Positions 1-11,280 of a stretch of 64,000 nucleotides of DNA are shown piece by piece. The position numbers were made by a program, and so were the translations under genes. Source of the DNA: Hetaerina americana. Its lineage: Eukaryota; Arthropoda; Insecta; Odonata; Calopterygidae. Numbering within the stretch: position 1 is the first letter of the stretch; the number at the start of each line of letters is the position of its first letter. The notes beneath the pieces were generated by a model, which saw nothing but the letters and a program-made list of their open reading frames with translations, had not been told where the DNA came from and searched no databases. Location of the stretch: positions 90,835,552 to 90,899,551 of the forward strand of contig JAKTNV010000004.1 of NCBI GenBank assembly GCA_022747635.1, given 5' to 3'.

Positions 1-870
1 GCTCTTCTTTCGCAGAAGTGCGAGACCGGAGAAAGCGGATCCGTGCGACTTCCCTTCCCCCGCACACACTTCCCGTTTTCCCCTCCCACCCCCTCAATCC
101 TCTTTCCATTCTCCACCACCCCTCCGGCCCCACCCAACGATACCCACCCTCTCTTCGGCCCTTGAACCCTTCGTCCTTATTGCTGCCCCGAGGGACGCCT
201 TGGATCACAATCTGACCGATCCTTGAAAAGTGGTGAGGGAGGGGGAGAGAGAGAGATAGAGGAGGGGGCGGGAGGGTGGAGAGGGTGCACCCTCCCGCTC
301 TGGGATAGCGGGGTGGACTTATTTCCTTCTTCTTCGGATGCGGAGGGCGATCGGACCCGAAGGGGAGGGGGTGTGTGGGATGGATGGGTGTAGTGGGAGA
401 AGATCCTCTCTCCGAGAGAGAGAGGTGGATGGGAGGGGTGGGGTCGGGTACGTGTTGGAAGCGAATGGGCCGGGGGCCGGTGGAAGGAAGGCTTCGCCGT
501 GGAGGAGTAGGAGGCATCGTGGGGGACGGACGTAAGGAATAGCCAGGGGGGACAGAGAGAGCTCCTCCAGGCAGGCCTGGCCTGCTGAATGGGGAGGCGG
601 GAGTGTCGGGAAGGGGTGGGGTTGGACGGGGGTGGCTCAGGGAAGACGGCCCTACGTGATGGCGGTCGGGGAGGGGATTGGGTGGGGGCATCGGGTCAAT
701 GGGGGCTGCGGGGGGAATGCGACAGAAATAGGGGAATTGGAGATGGGGTGCGATGCCTTTGGGAGAGTTATCAGAGTGGGGAGAGGTCCTCCCGAATGAG
801 GGGGACACGTCACCCCGAGGGTCGTGATGACGGATGGCAAGCAGAGAGGATGTCAAGGTACGAGTGGTGA
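1..870. other. GC-rich low-complexity island, C-rich then G-rich
   Basis: The first 200 bases are C/T-rich on the plus strand and the rest is strongly G-rich, with many GGGG runs and GA tracts. Open frames here encode only Arg/Gly/Ser/Pro-rich low-complexity peptides with no recognisable domain, so I do not call a gene. A short near-palindrome of CTCTC/GAGAG type lies around 401-425. It is the first of a series of similar islands across the window. CpG is not depleted, so a promoter/CpG-island role is possible, but nothing in the sequence shows a transcription start. Confidence 0.6.
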
Positions 871-1109
871 GAGCGGAGCACAGTTTCGTACGCGCGTGCG
901 CATGTATGTGTATGTAATACTATACATATAAATACTCATCAGTGTTTCAATTCAAATATTAGTTAACTACAACCCTCGGTTCTTTTCTATTATGTTGATT
1001 CCCGCACCACCTGAGAGCTGTTATGACTTACGTCCGTCTTAATTTACTCTATGAATCATTTTTGTCTCTTTCCCTTTTACGGGTAAAAATACCCTTCAAA
1101 TTCCCCCTT

Positions 1110-1990
1110 ATTATGTTTGACTAATTTATTTTACCTCAATCCATTTAGTGTTATCTTTACTTTTTATCCTAATTTCCGTTTTTTCTCTTTAGTAAACAGC
1201 TCCTCGTCCTTTTTCATAATTTCCTCTAATGCCTGCCGATTCTCCTTTCTTGTTCTTCTTTTAAATGCTTCCAATTGCCATTTTCTAAGTCATCTTCCTT
1301 CTTCTATATTTTTTTAATCAAGTGCTACTTATAATTAATACTAAATTATGATTCGAGTCTGATTCCGCTTCCGGGACACTGCGTAAATTGACAACGGTAT
1401 TCTCAAAACTGTGCCTAACCATAATATAATCTATCTGATATCTTCCTGAATCCCCGGGAATGTTTCACGTATCCTACCCCTAACTAGCTATCTACGACTT
1501 TTGTGGGGTCTAAACCAAGTGTTGCTGATTATTAAACCCTGTCTTCAGCAGAAATCTACTGCTTCCTCTCTGCGGTCATTCCTCGTACCTAAACCGTATT
1601 CCCTCACCTCACCAAGATCCCTTACTTCGCCCGCCGGCGCATTAAAACCCCACATCACCATCAAATGCTTTCCCCCAGGAAAACCCGCGATTATTTCCTC
1701 TAACCGATCGTATTGCCCTATCGATCCTTTTCTCCTTATGACTGCAATAGCGTTTTTAACGTGATAGAATCACTCAATGGCCGTATCACTAGGATCAGAA
1801 GCCTTTAGAACCGCCTTACTAAGGAAAAAGTGCGCGGACTACCTTTCGTCAGATTCCTACCCTTCGACTAATGTGGCATGGGTGATCCTACCTGGAACAA
1901 AAGTCATTACTCCCGCCAGCACAGCTCTAGGGACTAATCCCGAAGTACCTTCCAACATAACACTCCCTTTGATAAATGCTATAGTATCCC
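1110..1990 (-). pseudogene. Non-LTR retrotransposon (RTE-like) endonuclease-domain remnant
   Basis: Minus-strand translation, allowing frameshifts, gives the order expected of an APE-type endonuclease of RTE-like elements. There is a segment DRLEEIIAGFPGGKH then MWGFNAPAGE (1661-1625; family form MGDFNA), YGLGTRND (about 1598-1575), GLIISNTWFRPHK (1541-1498) and, after a frame change, GRYQIDYIMVRHSF (1446-1404). A stop interrupts the frame just before GLIIS. The family Asp of GDFNA has become Gly, while the Asp of QIDYI is kept. Toward 1110 a lysine-rich stretch resembles the linker to the reverse transcriptase. The RT itself is not found here, so this is an isolated dead fragment. Clade assignment (RTE-like versus related) is from remembered family motifs. 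Confidence 0.72.
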
Positions 1991-2370
1991 TATTCTAGCA
2001 TCCGCCCCAGCCTCCGACCCGCCTCTGAAACTCAAGACAATAGAACAGACATACCACTGACTCCTCGATTCTTGGAATAAGCCAGGAATCAATATGAGAC
2101 ATTAATTACAAACCTCCAGATATTTTCATTCTCCTCCCCCTGCGCTCCCATAACCTTCCATATCAATCCCACGCTTCCAAAGTTTCCACTCCCAACTATT
2201 CCCTTTCCAAAATTTCCCCCGTCTTCTCCTTCCATCCAGCGTCCTCGTCCTCTCCTTTAGAAACCTTCTCCACTGTTCCTTCTTTCCGAGGTCTTGCTAC
2301 TGGGAAATTCGGAATATGTTTGAGTGCCCTCTTTGATTGTTAGCTGACGTCATCTCACTCCTTCGATTAA
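1991..2370. other. Pyrimidine-rich spacer
   Basis: C/T-rich single-copy-looking sequence between the endonuclease remnant and the TA array. It may include diverged 5' parts of the retrotransposon, but I cannot align them to a known motif. Confidence 0.35.
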
Positions 2371-2376
2371 ATATAC

Positions 2377-2434
<58 letters not shown>

Positions 2435-2440
2435 ACATAT
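2371..2440. repeat. (TA)n microsatellite with GTATAC interruptions
   Basis: About 70 bases of alternating TA, interrupted by TGTA steps. The frame through it encodes only Tyr/Ile repeats. Confidence 0.95.
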
Positions 2441-2454
2441 CAGATTCGTCATCG

Positions 2455-2495
2455 TGATTTTGATGACGAGGGTCGAGCCGTCGAAACGTCAAAAC
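2455..2495 (+). other. Hammerhead-like motif (degenerate), copy A
   Basis: Just downstream of the TA array, TTGATGA (2460-2466) is followed by a short imperfect stem (GAxGG...CCxTC) and GAAACGTC (2483-2490). The order CUGANGA - stem II - GAAA is the hammerhead ribozyme core, and such motifs are known in terminal repeats of Penelope-like retroelements. Here the first core base is T instead of C and the stem is poor, so activity is unlikely. The call is a structural resemblance only. Confidence 0.25.
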
Positions 2496-5030
2496 TATAA
2501 ATGCGAGTGCCCTTTCTTTATGTTTCTATGTTTCAAAAATCTACACCTGTGTTTTTATATATTTGTGCGTCGACAAAGACCGTTCCATTTCGGAGAAATT
2601 TATATATATGTAAACTCGTACATGTATGTGTAAAAGCTCGTTTGCGTGTATTGAAGAGCTCGCTAAGGGATGCGTCACAGATTCCAGGCACAGGCGGTAC
2701 ACAAACTGGTAAAAAAATCACAGAGTACGCAAAATAAGTGAGAAACTCACACGAGAATTGAGTTTTCTGTGAAAGAAATATCCTTTTTCAGTGGAGGGAA
2801 GGAGGAGACTTAATAGTAAAACATATGAAATTCATGTTCGATGCCGTTCTACGGTCCTCAAATGTTTTTATGAAGAAGAGGACGAGACGAAGAAACACAG
2901 TAGAAAGAAAACACATCTTACTCGGCAAATCTTGAACAGTTGCCATACGTCCTTGTGTACGTGTATACTTGTTTAGTGCGTGCATATATTCATGGAGTGA
3001 GGGATTTTCCGGATTGAAGCGGTACCGCAGTCAGCGTGCGCCCGTCTTTCCCTCCCCGTGATGCACGACTGCGGCACCTTCTCCCGCCCGCTCGTTTGTC
3101 TCTCTGGAGGCCGCAGTCCTCCTCATTCATGCCCCCCTCATCTCACCACTAAGTCAGGGGAGAGGGCAGGAGAGTAAACTCAGGGGCCGCTTAGGGCTGG
3201 ACACCAGGCGGAAGATATTCTTCGATACCTCGCTCTTCAAAAGATTCAGCAGAATATTTAATTTAAACAATTTTTTAAATAATGTCATATCATCTCCACT
3301 CTACTTCGATCAAACCTCATTACATAGCGATCCGTAGTTATATTATAAGGGGAGATGATCGATAGCTAAAGGGGTCACTTGTCCCATCATGGATATATGG
3401 GTAATTTGTTAGAGTAAGGATGGTTAGGGAAAGATGGAAAAACCCGGCGACGGCCGGCATTAGCCGACATACTCTTAACGATATGCAACAAGGGATGCAC
3501 AGTTGGATATCCCATCCGAAGGACGGCGTTCTCCGCTTTTCTCTCCGCATTGCGCCCCAAATCAAGGATCAGAATACCACTGAAAAACTCTGGCATCCTG
3601 GTGATTCGATGCCTCTAACCCCTCACTCTGAGTGGGAGGCATGTACATTCACTTATAGATCGTCCCCATTCCCCTGTTGTACATTGATTAATCTATGTAT
3701 ATTATCGCGCACATAACTGCGTGATACATGAAATTTTCACTTTACCTTTTAATGCAGTACCAACTTAGGGTAGAGATAATTTGCCTCGGATTACTTTTAT
3801 CGTAATGGTAAATACGCATTATCTTATAGAGGGCCGCATTTTTCTATACGGCACTTGATTGAGGCTAGGCACGGCCGCGCGCCGGAAACCCAGCGGGAAT
3901 TGATGCTACGATAATAAATCATCTCGAGAATTTGCAAGTCATGGTCTTTGCTTCTTCCTCTTTAGCCGCACATACAAGTGCAATTCTTGAAGTGTGGCCT
4001 CCTACCGAAGAAAACAACTACTAAATCTTCATGGCCAATCATCGTTTGTTGTTTGCAAATAAGCTGCAGGCTGACTCTCGCCGTCTTCATTTTCTTTTAA
4101 GGACGAGTTGTCGTCCAACCCACGCACCGGCAAAGTGCTCTCCGATGATGCGTCGTGCACGCAAATAGCGGAGTCGAGGGTAGAGCGTTTCAGATTCTTA
4201 TTTTTATATTCCATGGCGCTCCATTCGAGAATACAACAGTTTTCTATTTGGAAGTTTCAATCTCCCGAAGTGGATGAGTTTGCCATGTGCCAAAATGCAA
4301 ATGCCTGAGATAGACTGATATTGTGTTTGCGCAATCAGTTATTATGTAAGATTCGGTGTTCTCCCGGCGAACGATTGCGGATAAGCCTTCGAATGTGGTT
4401 AGCCCTTCAAATTAAGGACACTTATGAAACAAATTAAATGGAAGTTTTATGAACAAATAATATAAAAAATACATTATTTTTGTTCTTTAATTGAAAAACG
4501 AATTAAGGGAAGTTACTCAATGGTACGTTTTAAAATAATATTTTTTTTAACAGTATTTAACTTCACTTTATATTCTACCATTTTACCTAACATCGCTGGC
4601 ATCAGTTCATGGCCTTCCAATTCGTAACAAATACGTAACACTAATCCTCTTCCGGCCTACCCTACTTTGCCATTATCTATTGCTACTCCCAATTATCACT
4701 ATCTGTTCTTATCAGTTTTTCAATCATTAATTTGTATGCTATTCGATGGAGACCTAACAACCTAAGGTGACGATAATTGATCTATGAAGAGATTTAAATG
4801 TAGGTATAAGATAGTTATTTGACATGATGAGTTTTTAAAGAGTCATTTCCCGGCGAATTTTTAAAAAAATAGAATAACGTGTGTTCACTTTTTTGGCAAA
4901 GGTAATCCATTCGGAAAATGTAACGCGAGCCTTGGTTGCGGTTATGGTGTTTGAAAGCATTCTAATTATCTTCCAAATTTGCGATCCCTGAGAAAATACT
5001 TCGACCTATCAATTCAAATTTTATCCCTGA
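2496..5030. other. AT-rich spacer, no gene seen
   Basis: Nothing recognisable. The longest frame (about 3420-3716, 98 codons) shows no domain. The stretch 3417-3600 is less AT-rich and looks as if it could be a fragment of an unidentified repeat, but I have no second copy in the window to prove it. Confidence 0.4.
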
Positions 5031-5700
5031 AATTCCATCACAACAGTTTCATTTTCCTCTTACCCATCCACCCTCCCTTTCCTATACCCCCTTCCCTTCA
5101 ACCCCCGTTCTTCACCCTACCTTCTCCCTAACATCATAAAGCCTCACGGAAAGTAGAGATCCCTCGCGAGCAAACTCAATACAGTCGTCTAAGGAGCAGG
5201 GGGGAGGGTCGGGAGGGAGCCTTGGGCCGTGACAAGAAGGGGGATGTATCCTCGCATGAGGGGCATCCTTTGACACGCCGTTAGCTACCATATTATTCGC
5301 AAGGGGATGCGCGTCTCTTTTTCTCTCTCTCTCTTTGCTCGCCGGATATTGGACGGCTCAAGTGCCGCGGCGGGGTGGGGGGACGGATGCAAAGGGGCGG
5401 TTGGGGGGGGGCTCCAAAAACCCTTTCGACCCTCCCAACCCTTGCGCGACCCACCCCTTCCGCACCCTTCCTCTCCCCATTCCTCTCACTCCCACCGCCT
5501 CACCTATCTCTTAGCTCACAAAGCTCCCATCGAACTTTATGAGGTCGAAGCACGCACGGGCCATACACCCGTTTAGTGTTACAAAATAACCAAAGAGGGT
5601 TTGAGAAAGGAAGGAGATAGGTCACCTATCTCTCCATCTCCCTTGCCCTTCCGCCCTCTACTCCCTTCGCCCGCAATCCTCCCCTCCACAAACAGAAAGT
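5031..5700. other. GC-rich low-complexity island, mixed strands
   Basis: Alternating C-rich (5070-5130, 5415-5510, 5630-5690) and G-rich (5195-5240, 5370-5415) tracts. Frames give Pro/Ser- or Gly-rich peptides only. Confidence 0.5.
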
Positions 5701-7690
5701 CCCGTTATTACACAAATGCTGGAAATGGTTTCGGGGGAAGGGTGACGGAACTCGATGGAGTTACATGTGGGGAAGTTTGACGAATGTGACTGGACTTCAT
5801 GGTAAGCGGGCGCAAGTGATGATCGGGATTTTCCCTCTCTATGCTCCTCTCCCTCGGACACTAGTTTATGCGCTCAAGTATTATTAAAACAATTCAGCAG
5901 GTGTTCCATTGAAGGAATAAAATATGTTTTGTGGAACGGAGTGACTCGACTTCTATTGCGTAAGGAAGGACGGGTCGAAGAATCTCATCACTTAGTGAAG
6001 AATATAGATCAGGCTACAAGGTTCTCCTGTCCCCTGAACTCGACGTTAATACGGTAACTTTTTCCAAGTAACCAACCCTGTAACATGACTGCCAACAATT
6101 GAAAACCGATATTTTTCAAGATTTTACATGAAATTAACAATTAATCAATTAAATCAATTAAAAAAATAAAAATGAGTGATTAGAAAGGAAGCCTAGGTCT
6201 CTGAAAGAGGCTCAATACATTGAACACAAATCGTTTAGTTAGGAACAGTTTTCGTGTCAGGATACTTATTCAGTAGATTCTATTGAGACATCCACTATAC
6301 AAATGCTCTCAATCAAAGTGTATCACGTTTGTAACATTTTCCCAAGCTTTGGGATTAACAGAGGAATCCCCCGCATAATTATGCTACCCTCAACCTCTTT
6401 CGGTTCCCGTCTAAAAAGATCGGGAATTGAGATCACTCTCTCTTAAAAGCCCATACTATTTAGGGAGAGTAATTATAAATATTTCTTTCTTGAATGTTAA
6501 TTATTAAACGTTAAATTTGTCGACTCCTCTATCAGTACGGAGTGGCTCGTCTCATTCATCATGTTAAAATAATAGTGATTTTCGAGATTCGGTTCCTTTC
6601 GCCAATAACATAATATAAGCATGTTTTAAATTATCAAAAAGAGAGACTTGAGTAAACGTCAACTACAACTCCTTTTCACCACCACCTCAGAATCATTTTA
6701 AATTTGTTTAACAAATTATTTTCCGTAAAATGTCGTCATCTTTCTACGGTGGTAGGAAATGAAAGCAGTTGTTACTCAGGAAGGAAGAATTGATCTGCTT
6801 GCGGAAAGCCTTTCGACGCGGGAATGATTTTCATATCGAGCTGATTCGGAAACTTGGGACACGAAAAGTGAGGCTGTGGGGTTGGGGAGGCTGAAAGTCG
6901 CAGGGAGGGTTTTTTTTCGGAGACGCCGAAGACGGGGGTGGAATTTACCTTTGGGTCCGCTCTAACTTCCACATGCCCATCGTTCCATCTCGTTCACTCT
7001 ACTTAGCCTCGCGAAGTGCCTAATTATACCCCTCCCCTCTTCTTCCCCCCCCCAAGGCCCTAGAGTAATGACGGTGGAGTTTTGAAAGAGAAATTCTAAG
7101 AGGAGCTCGGATCTGCCTCTCACGTGCCCAACAAGTGGGTTATTGAATCCATAAACGGCAAAGGGAGTCTAATCTATTTTTGATATTCCCTGATTTTACT
7201 AGCGAAGGAAAACGCGGAAAGTGTATACTATTTTTCTCCACTTGTAATGATATAACGGTTTCGTTTTTGAAATGGAAAAATTTGCTTTCGTAACGCCTTT
7301 ATTTAGCTATCGTGTGCCAGTGTTCAAATAGTATAAGGATCATTTTGCGTTAATCTCTTGACTGAAGAGGAATTAAGGAAGGAGCGTGCGTATTTCACCG
7401 CATCAAAAATAAGAAGGGAAACATTAGAATAACGGAAATCCCATGCAGAGGGATTAGGTAATAAACTAGATGTATAAAACAATTCACAATAGGTAAAAAT
7501 ATTGCAATATGGCCAAAGCATCACACTGTTATTGGTTTATGAACCCTGTAACAATTGAACTATTTATACAAACACTTGGAACATCCGATTATCCGGATTT
7601 CCTGGCGATTGTTGGGTCGTAAAAATTTTACGATAATTCAGTTTTAAGATGCTAATACTAAATGTACATTTCATGAACGAGGTCGATGTC
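5701..7690. other. AT-rich spacer, no gene seen
   Basis: No domain, RNA gene or repeat structure recognised; the few open frames are short and lack family motifs. Confidence 0.4.
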
Positions 7691-8062
7691 ATCCCTGCGC
7701 GAGACTCTCTCTCCGTGAGACATTTTTGGGAGACATCACCCCGCGGCCTAACTGGCCACTTCAAGGAAGAAGGGGTGCGAGTGGGCGAAGGTCGGTGGGA
7801 GGAAGACGGCCGCGGTGCTACGGGGGCGGGGGGAGGGCAGAGGTGAACAAGGGCCATTGGTGGGAAATGAAGGGATCCTAGGAAATGGTCTTCTAAGGTT
7901 TGGACGTGACCCCCCGAGTGGGGTGAGCGCAGGGTGCGCGCTCTCCAAGGCGGCCTCCCTCCTCGGATTGGCGGACAGGCGGCTGGGCGGGCCTCTGGAG
8001 TGAGGGGAGTAAGGGAGGGAGGGAGGCGGTGGGGGTGGGTGTTGAGCAGGTGGAAGACCGAA
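7691..8062 (+). other. G-rich low-complexity island
   Basis: Strong G excess on the plus strand. The opposite strand carries a 173-codon frame that is Pro/Ser/Arg-rich over this tract. I treat that frame as a composition artefact because it has no domain and the openness follows the G-richness. Confidence 0.55.
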
Positions 8063-11030
8063 GGTTGGGACGGATTTTTCAGCATTGTTCGGAAGACCTT
8101 TGCCTATTATTTCGGTTATTTCTCCTCGGAATTATTTCTCCTCCTAATTATTTATAAAAGACTATCGTCAAACATTCCCGTCATATGGTAGATGTGAGTA
8201 TTAATACCTGCCGAGTATCTCGGCGGCAAGCCAAGAAATATCCGTCAACAGTTACAACAGTGAAGAAATAACCTTTCGCATCTGGTAACTATTTCAATTA
8301 ATTTGTTCGCACTTTCAGCGGCGAAGGTTAACTGCCAATATTCGGAATATTATTTCAAAATTATCGATATGACTTAAATTTACATATTTAGCAAATTGGT
8401 CAAATGCAATTAGGGCTGCATACGTAGCATAAGAAAGGGAAATAGGGGAAATATAGTTTCGATTTTACTTTTTGCTATTTCCACGAATGATATTTCCGAG
8501 ATCCTATTTCAAGTACGAATTTACATGTCCAAAATCACAAAAATACCCTTGCATCTTTCAATACATAGAGTTTTCTACCTACCGTATGAGCAGTTACATA
8601 AATGGAAAAAATTGAGCAATAAATACCAAAACAATGAAAAATAAAAATGCAAATATTTACTTATCGTTAACGCTGTAATGGCCAAAGTGTGGGACCTGAG
8701 AAGTTGAAATATTACTATCGAATTAAGAAAAGTTTGAAGGAGTACACCTCCGCCCTATGGTTATGAATTTATTTCTTCTACGGAATGCCATTTTTTCTCA
8801 ATATTTATTGGATTACGAGCGCATTGGGGTACTATGTTTAATTAGGTTAGTTCAATGCTTGCATTACATCCATGGTTTATCGATTAATACTGAGCAAGAG
8901 GTCTAAAGGAATTTAATTAAAAATAACCGAGTGAACAATATTTGATGCAATTGAGTGCGTGTGGAAGTAGCGTAGTATTTGACTTCCTAAACAAGGACAA
9001 CTATTAGATATCTTATAGAAATGAAAACTGACATAGTGAAGAACACAACAATTTTCAGTGGAAAAGTAATATGAATTAATAAAATTACTGCAATCCCATC
9101 TCATCTCTATTACACTGAGAATCAAAGGGATTATGTATTTATCGAAGAAATTATACCTTCAGATGGTATATAGAATTCAAATTCATAAAATAATTAAAGG
9201 ATTAACGTTGAAAATTCAATTTTTTAATTTGAAATGTCTGCAATAGACATCATGGGTGAGAATGTATCTCTTGCCCTGAGGCCAATAAAATGTCATAGCC
9301 AATGTTACCATGTGCCAAATCTCCATTTATATATGCAAGCATTTCTTTATTAAATTACGAATCGCAAAAGCCTTAATTTCATTTAAATCGACTGGATGAG
9401 TCATATTTTTAGCATCCTCCTATAGTTAAATTTAAATGTATTTGACGAAAAATTTTAGCATACATTTTTAACATAATCATATTTGGAAGAGTTTTGCATT
9501 ATCAGGAGTAAAAATACCTTATGTCTATGCCTTCTATAGCCCTTATTTCTAGTTATGAAATTAATATAATTTCACTCTTCCGCGTGAAACGGACTTTTTT
9601 AGTTGGTTTATAATTAACGTATCAGCTGAGGCTTTCCTTTTTTCAGCCTTTTATTATAATATTTATTAAGGTCTTATTCAACGGGAAAATATTCGCACAT
9701 TAGTTGCTGCTCGAATAAAATCTGAAGATCTAAATTCACTTCTGTGTAGCAGCGTAATTTATTTTTACCCGTTTCCCCCACTGATCGTTTTCATGGATTT
9801 TTATTTATGTCGATGGTTCCGCACAGCTTTTCCGCTTCTATATTTTCTGCTCCCAGATACTCTGGATTCGGTGCCGAAAAATTATTTGCAGTGTATGGTC
9901 TTTCTGGACAGTACCATTCGGGGAGTCGAGGAGAGATTGCAGGAAATATCGATAAAAAACCGGCGTTCAGCACGTGGTGGGAGTAGTGGCGGATTGTAAG
10001 CTGGGCGCATTGCCCCATTTTGTCGAAGTGCCAAAACGTAGGAGAGGTGTGCTAATGGAAGGTCTCTCTCTCCCCGTTCGGTCGACGATGGCTCTCTTCT
10101 CCGTCCTGCGTGAAAGCTGCTCTGGAAGCACAAGTTATCAGCACCGCGTGGGAAGGTAAATGGAGTTTTTCTATATTCCCAATGTTTATTTCACTATATA
10201 TGGTTTCTTTCTAATTCACATAAACGATTCCGCATTGAATAATTTTGTAAAACTAGATTTTGCTTGAAGATAAGCTTTAAAATTAAAGCCTGGGTGAGTT
10301 TTAGGAGGTTTTATCCGCCTATACAGGATCAGGAAACTCCGATGGCTCGACGTCTTTATATTTGATAACCGACCAGCCACGGCTTCTCCTAACCGGAACA
10401 CGCATTGGCCACAATTTGGCGGACGGATTTGTTTAAATAAAATTGCATTCAGATGCAACGTATTTTACCCCAAATTAATGGTTTCCCTTTCTAAAATTTG
10501 GTCAACCGTATTGAGTAGTTAATTTAAAAATTCAGAGGAATTTGCTCTAAATATTAAACTGAAGGCAATGTAAAATAATGGAAGATTTTTTCTGGCTTTT
10601 TTTAAATTGACTATTATTTATATCTTTCAAACCAGTACAAATGTTTTAATGGGATATGAGAAATAAAATAGCCAAAAATACCAATAAATGGAAAAATAAG
10701 AAATTCGAGAGTTGCCTAAAACGGATATTTAAAACAACCATCATAACAATTGCAAGACGACTTAAATTTCTAAATTAAAAAAATAAATTGTTTTTAAAAT
10801 TTATTTAAAATTGAAAAAAATGCAGGAAAACCTTCGGATTTCGGTCTAACTGCACAAAAAGATTATTTCATTAAAGCTAAATATTATTTTGAACTATTTT
10901 TTTGTCAGTAGAATTAATTTTTTTCTAAAGTAGCTAAGGTTGGGACATGTGCGGGGTGAATTTCACGAATCCGGACCGGCAACACGCATAGAGTCTATTA
11001 ACTCGTATAAGTGTTTTTTTCCAAACTGCT
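8063..11030. other. AT-rich spacer with a small perfect hairpin
   Basis: A 6-bp perfect stem with a 3-base loop lies at 8207-8221 (GCCGAG/CTCGGC). The segment 9857-10155 has an excellent-looking splice acceptor (pyrimidine tract then CCCAG) and a GAAG/GTAAAT donor, but all three frames between them contain stops, so no coding exon is called. The rest is unremarkable. Confidence 0.4.
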
Positions 11031-11280
11031 CTGCTTTTGTCTTCCCCCTATCAATTCTCTCATTCCTACCAATATTTTCCACCGGTCCCTTACATGCTGC
11101 TCTTCTACCCTGCTTTATCATCCCCTCCTTTCCCCTCTCTTCGCCCATCTCCTCCTGCCTTTCCACACCCGCCCAAACCATCTCTCTGCAGATCCCTATT
11201 TTGTTTCGCCACTCGTATTATTTTTCATCCGCGTATTCCTATTTCGTATTCCCCCTCCCCCCTGCCCGGTCGATGGGAAG
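11031..11280 (+). other. Pyrimidine-rich island
   Basis: C/T-rich tract on the plus strand. Overlapping open frames in two plus frames and one minus frame are all low-complexity, which argues against coding. Confidence 0.5.

Noticed and set aside
7564..8085. 173-codon minus-strand frame
   Set aside because: Pro/Ser/Arg-rich translation of a G-rich island; opposite-strand frames are equally open.
9857..10155. Candidate internal exon with a strong-looking acceptor (CCCAG) and donor (GAAG/GTAAAT)
   Set aside because: All three plus frames between the sites contain stop codons and no domain is recognisable; it could only be a non-coding or terminal exon, for which there is no evidence.
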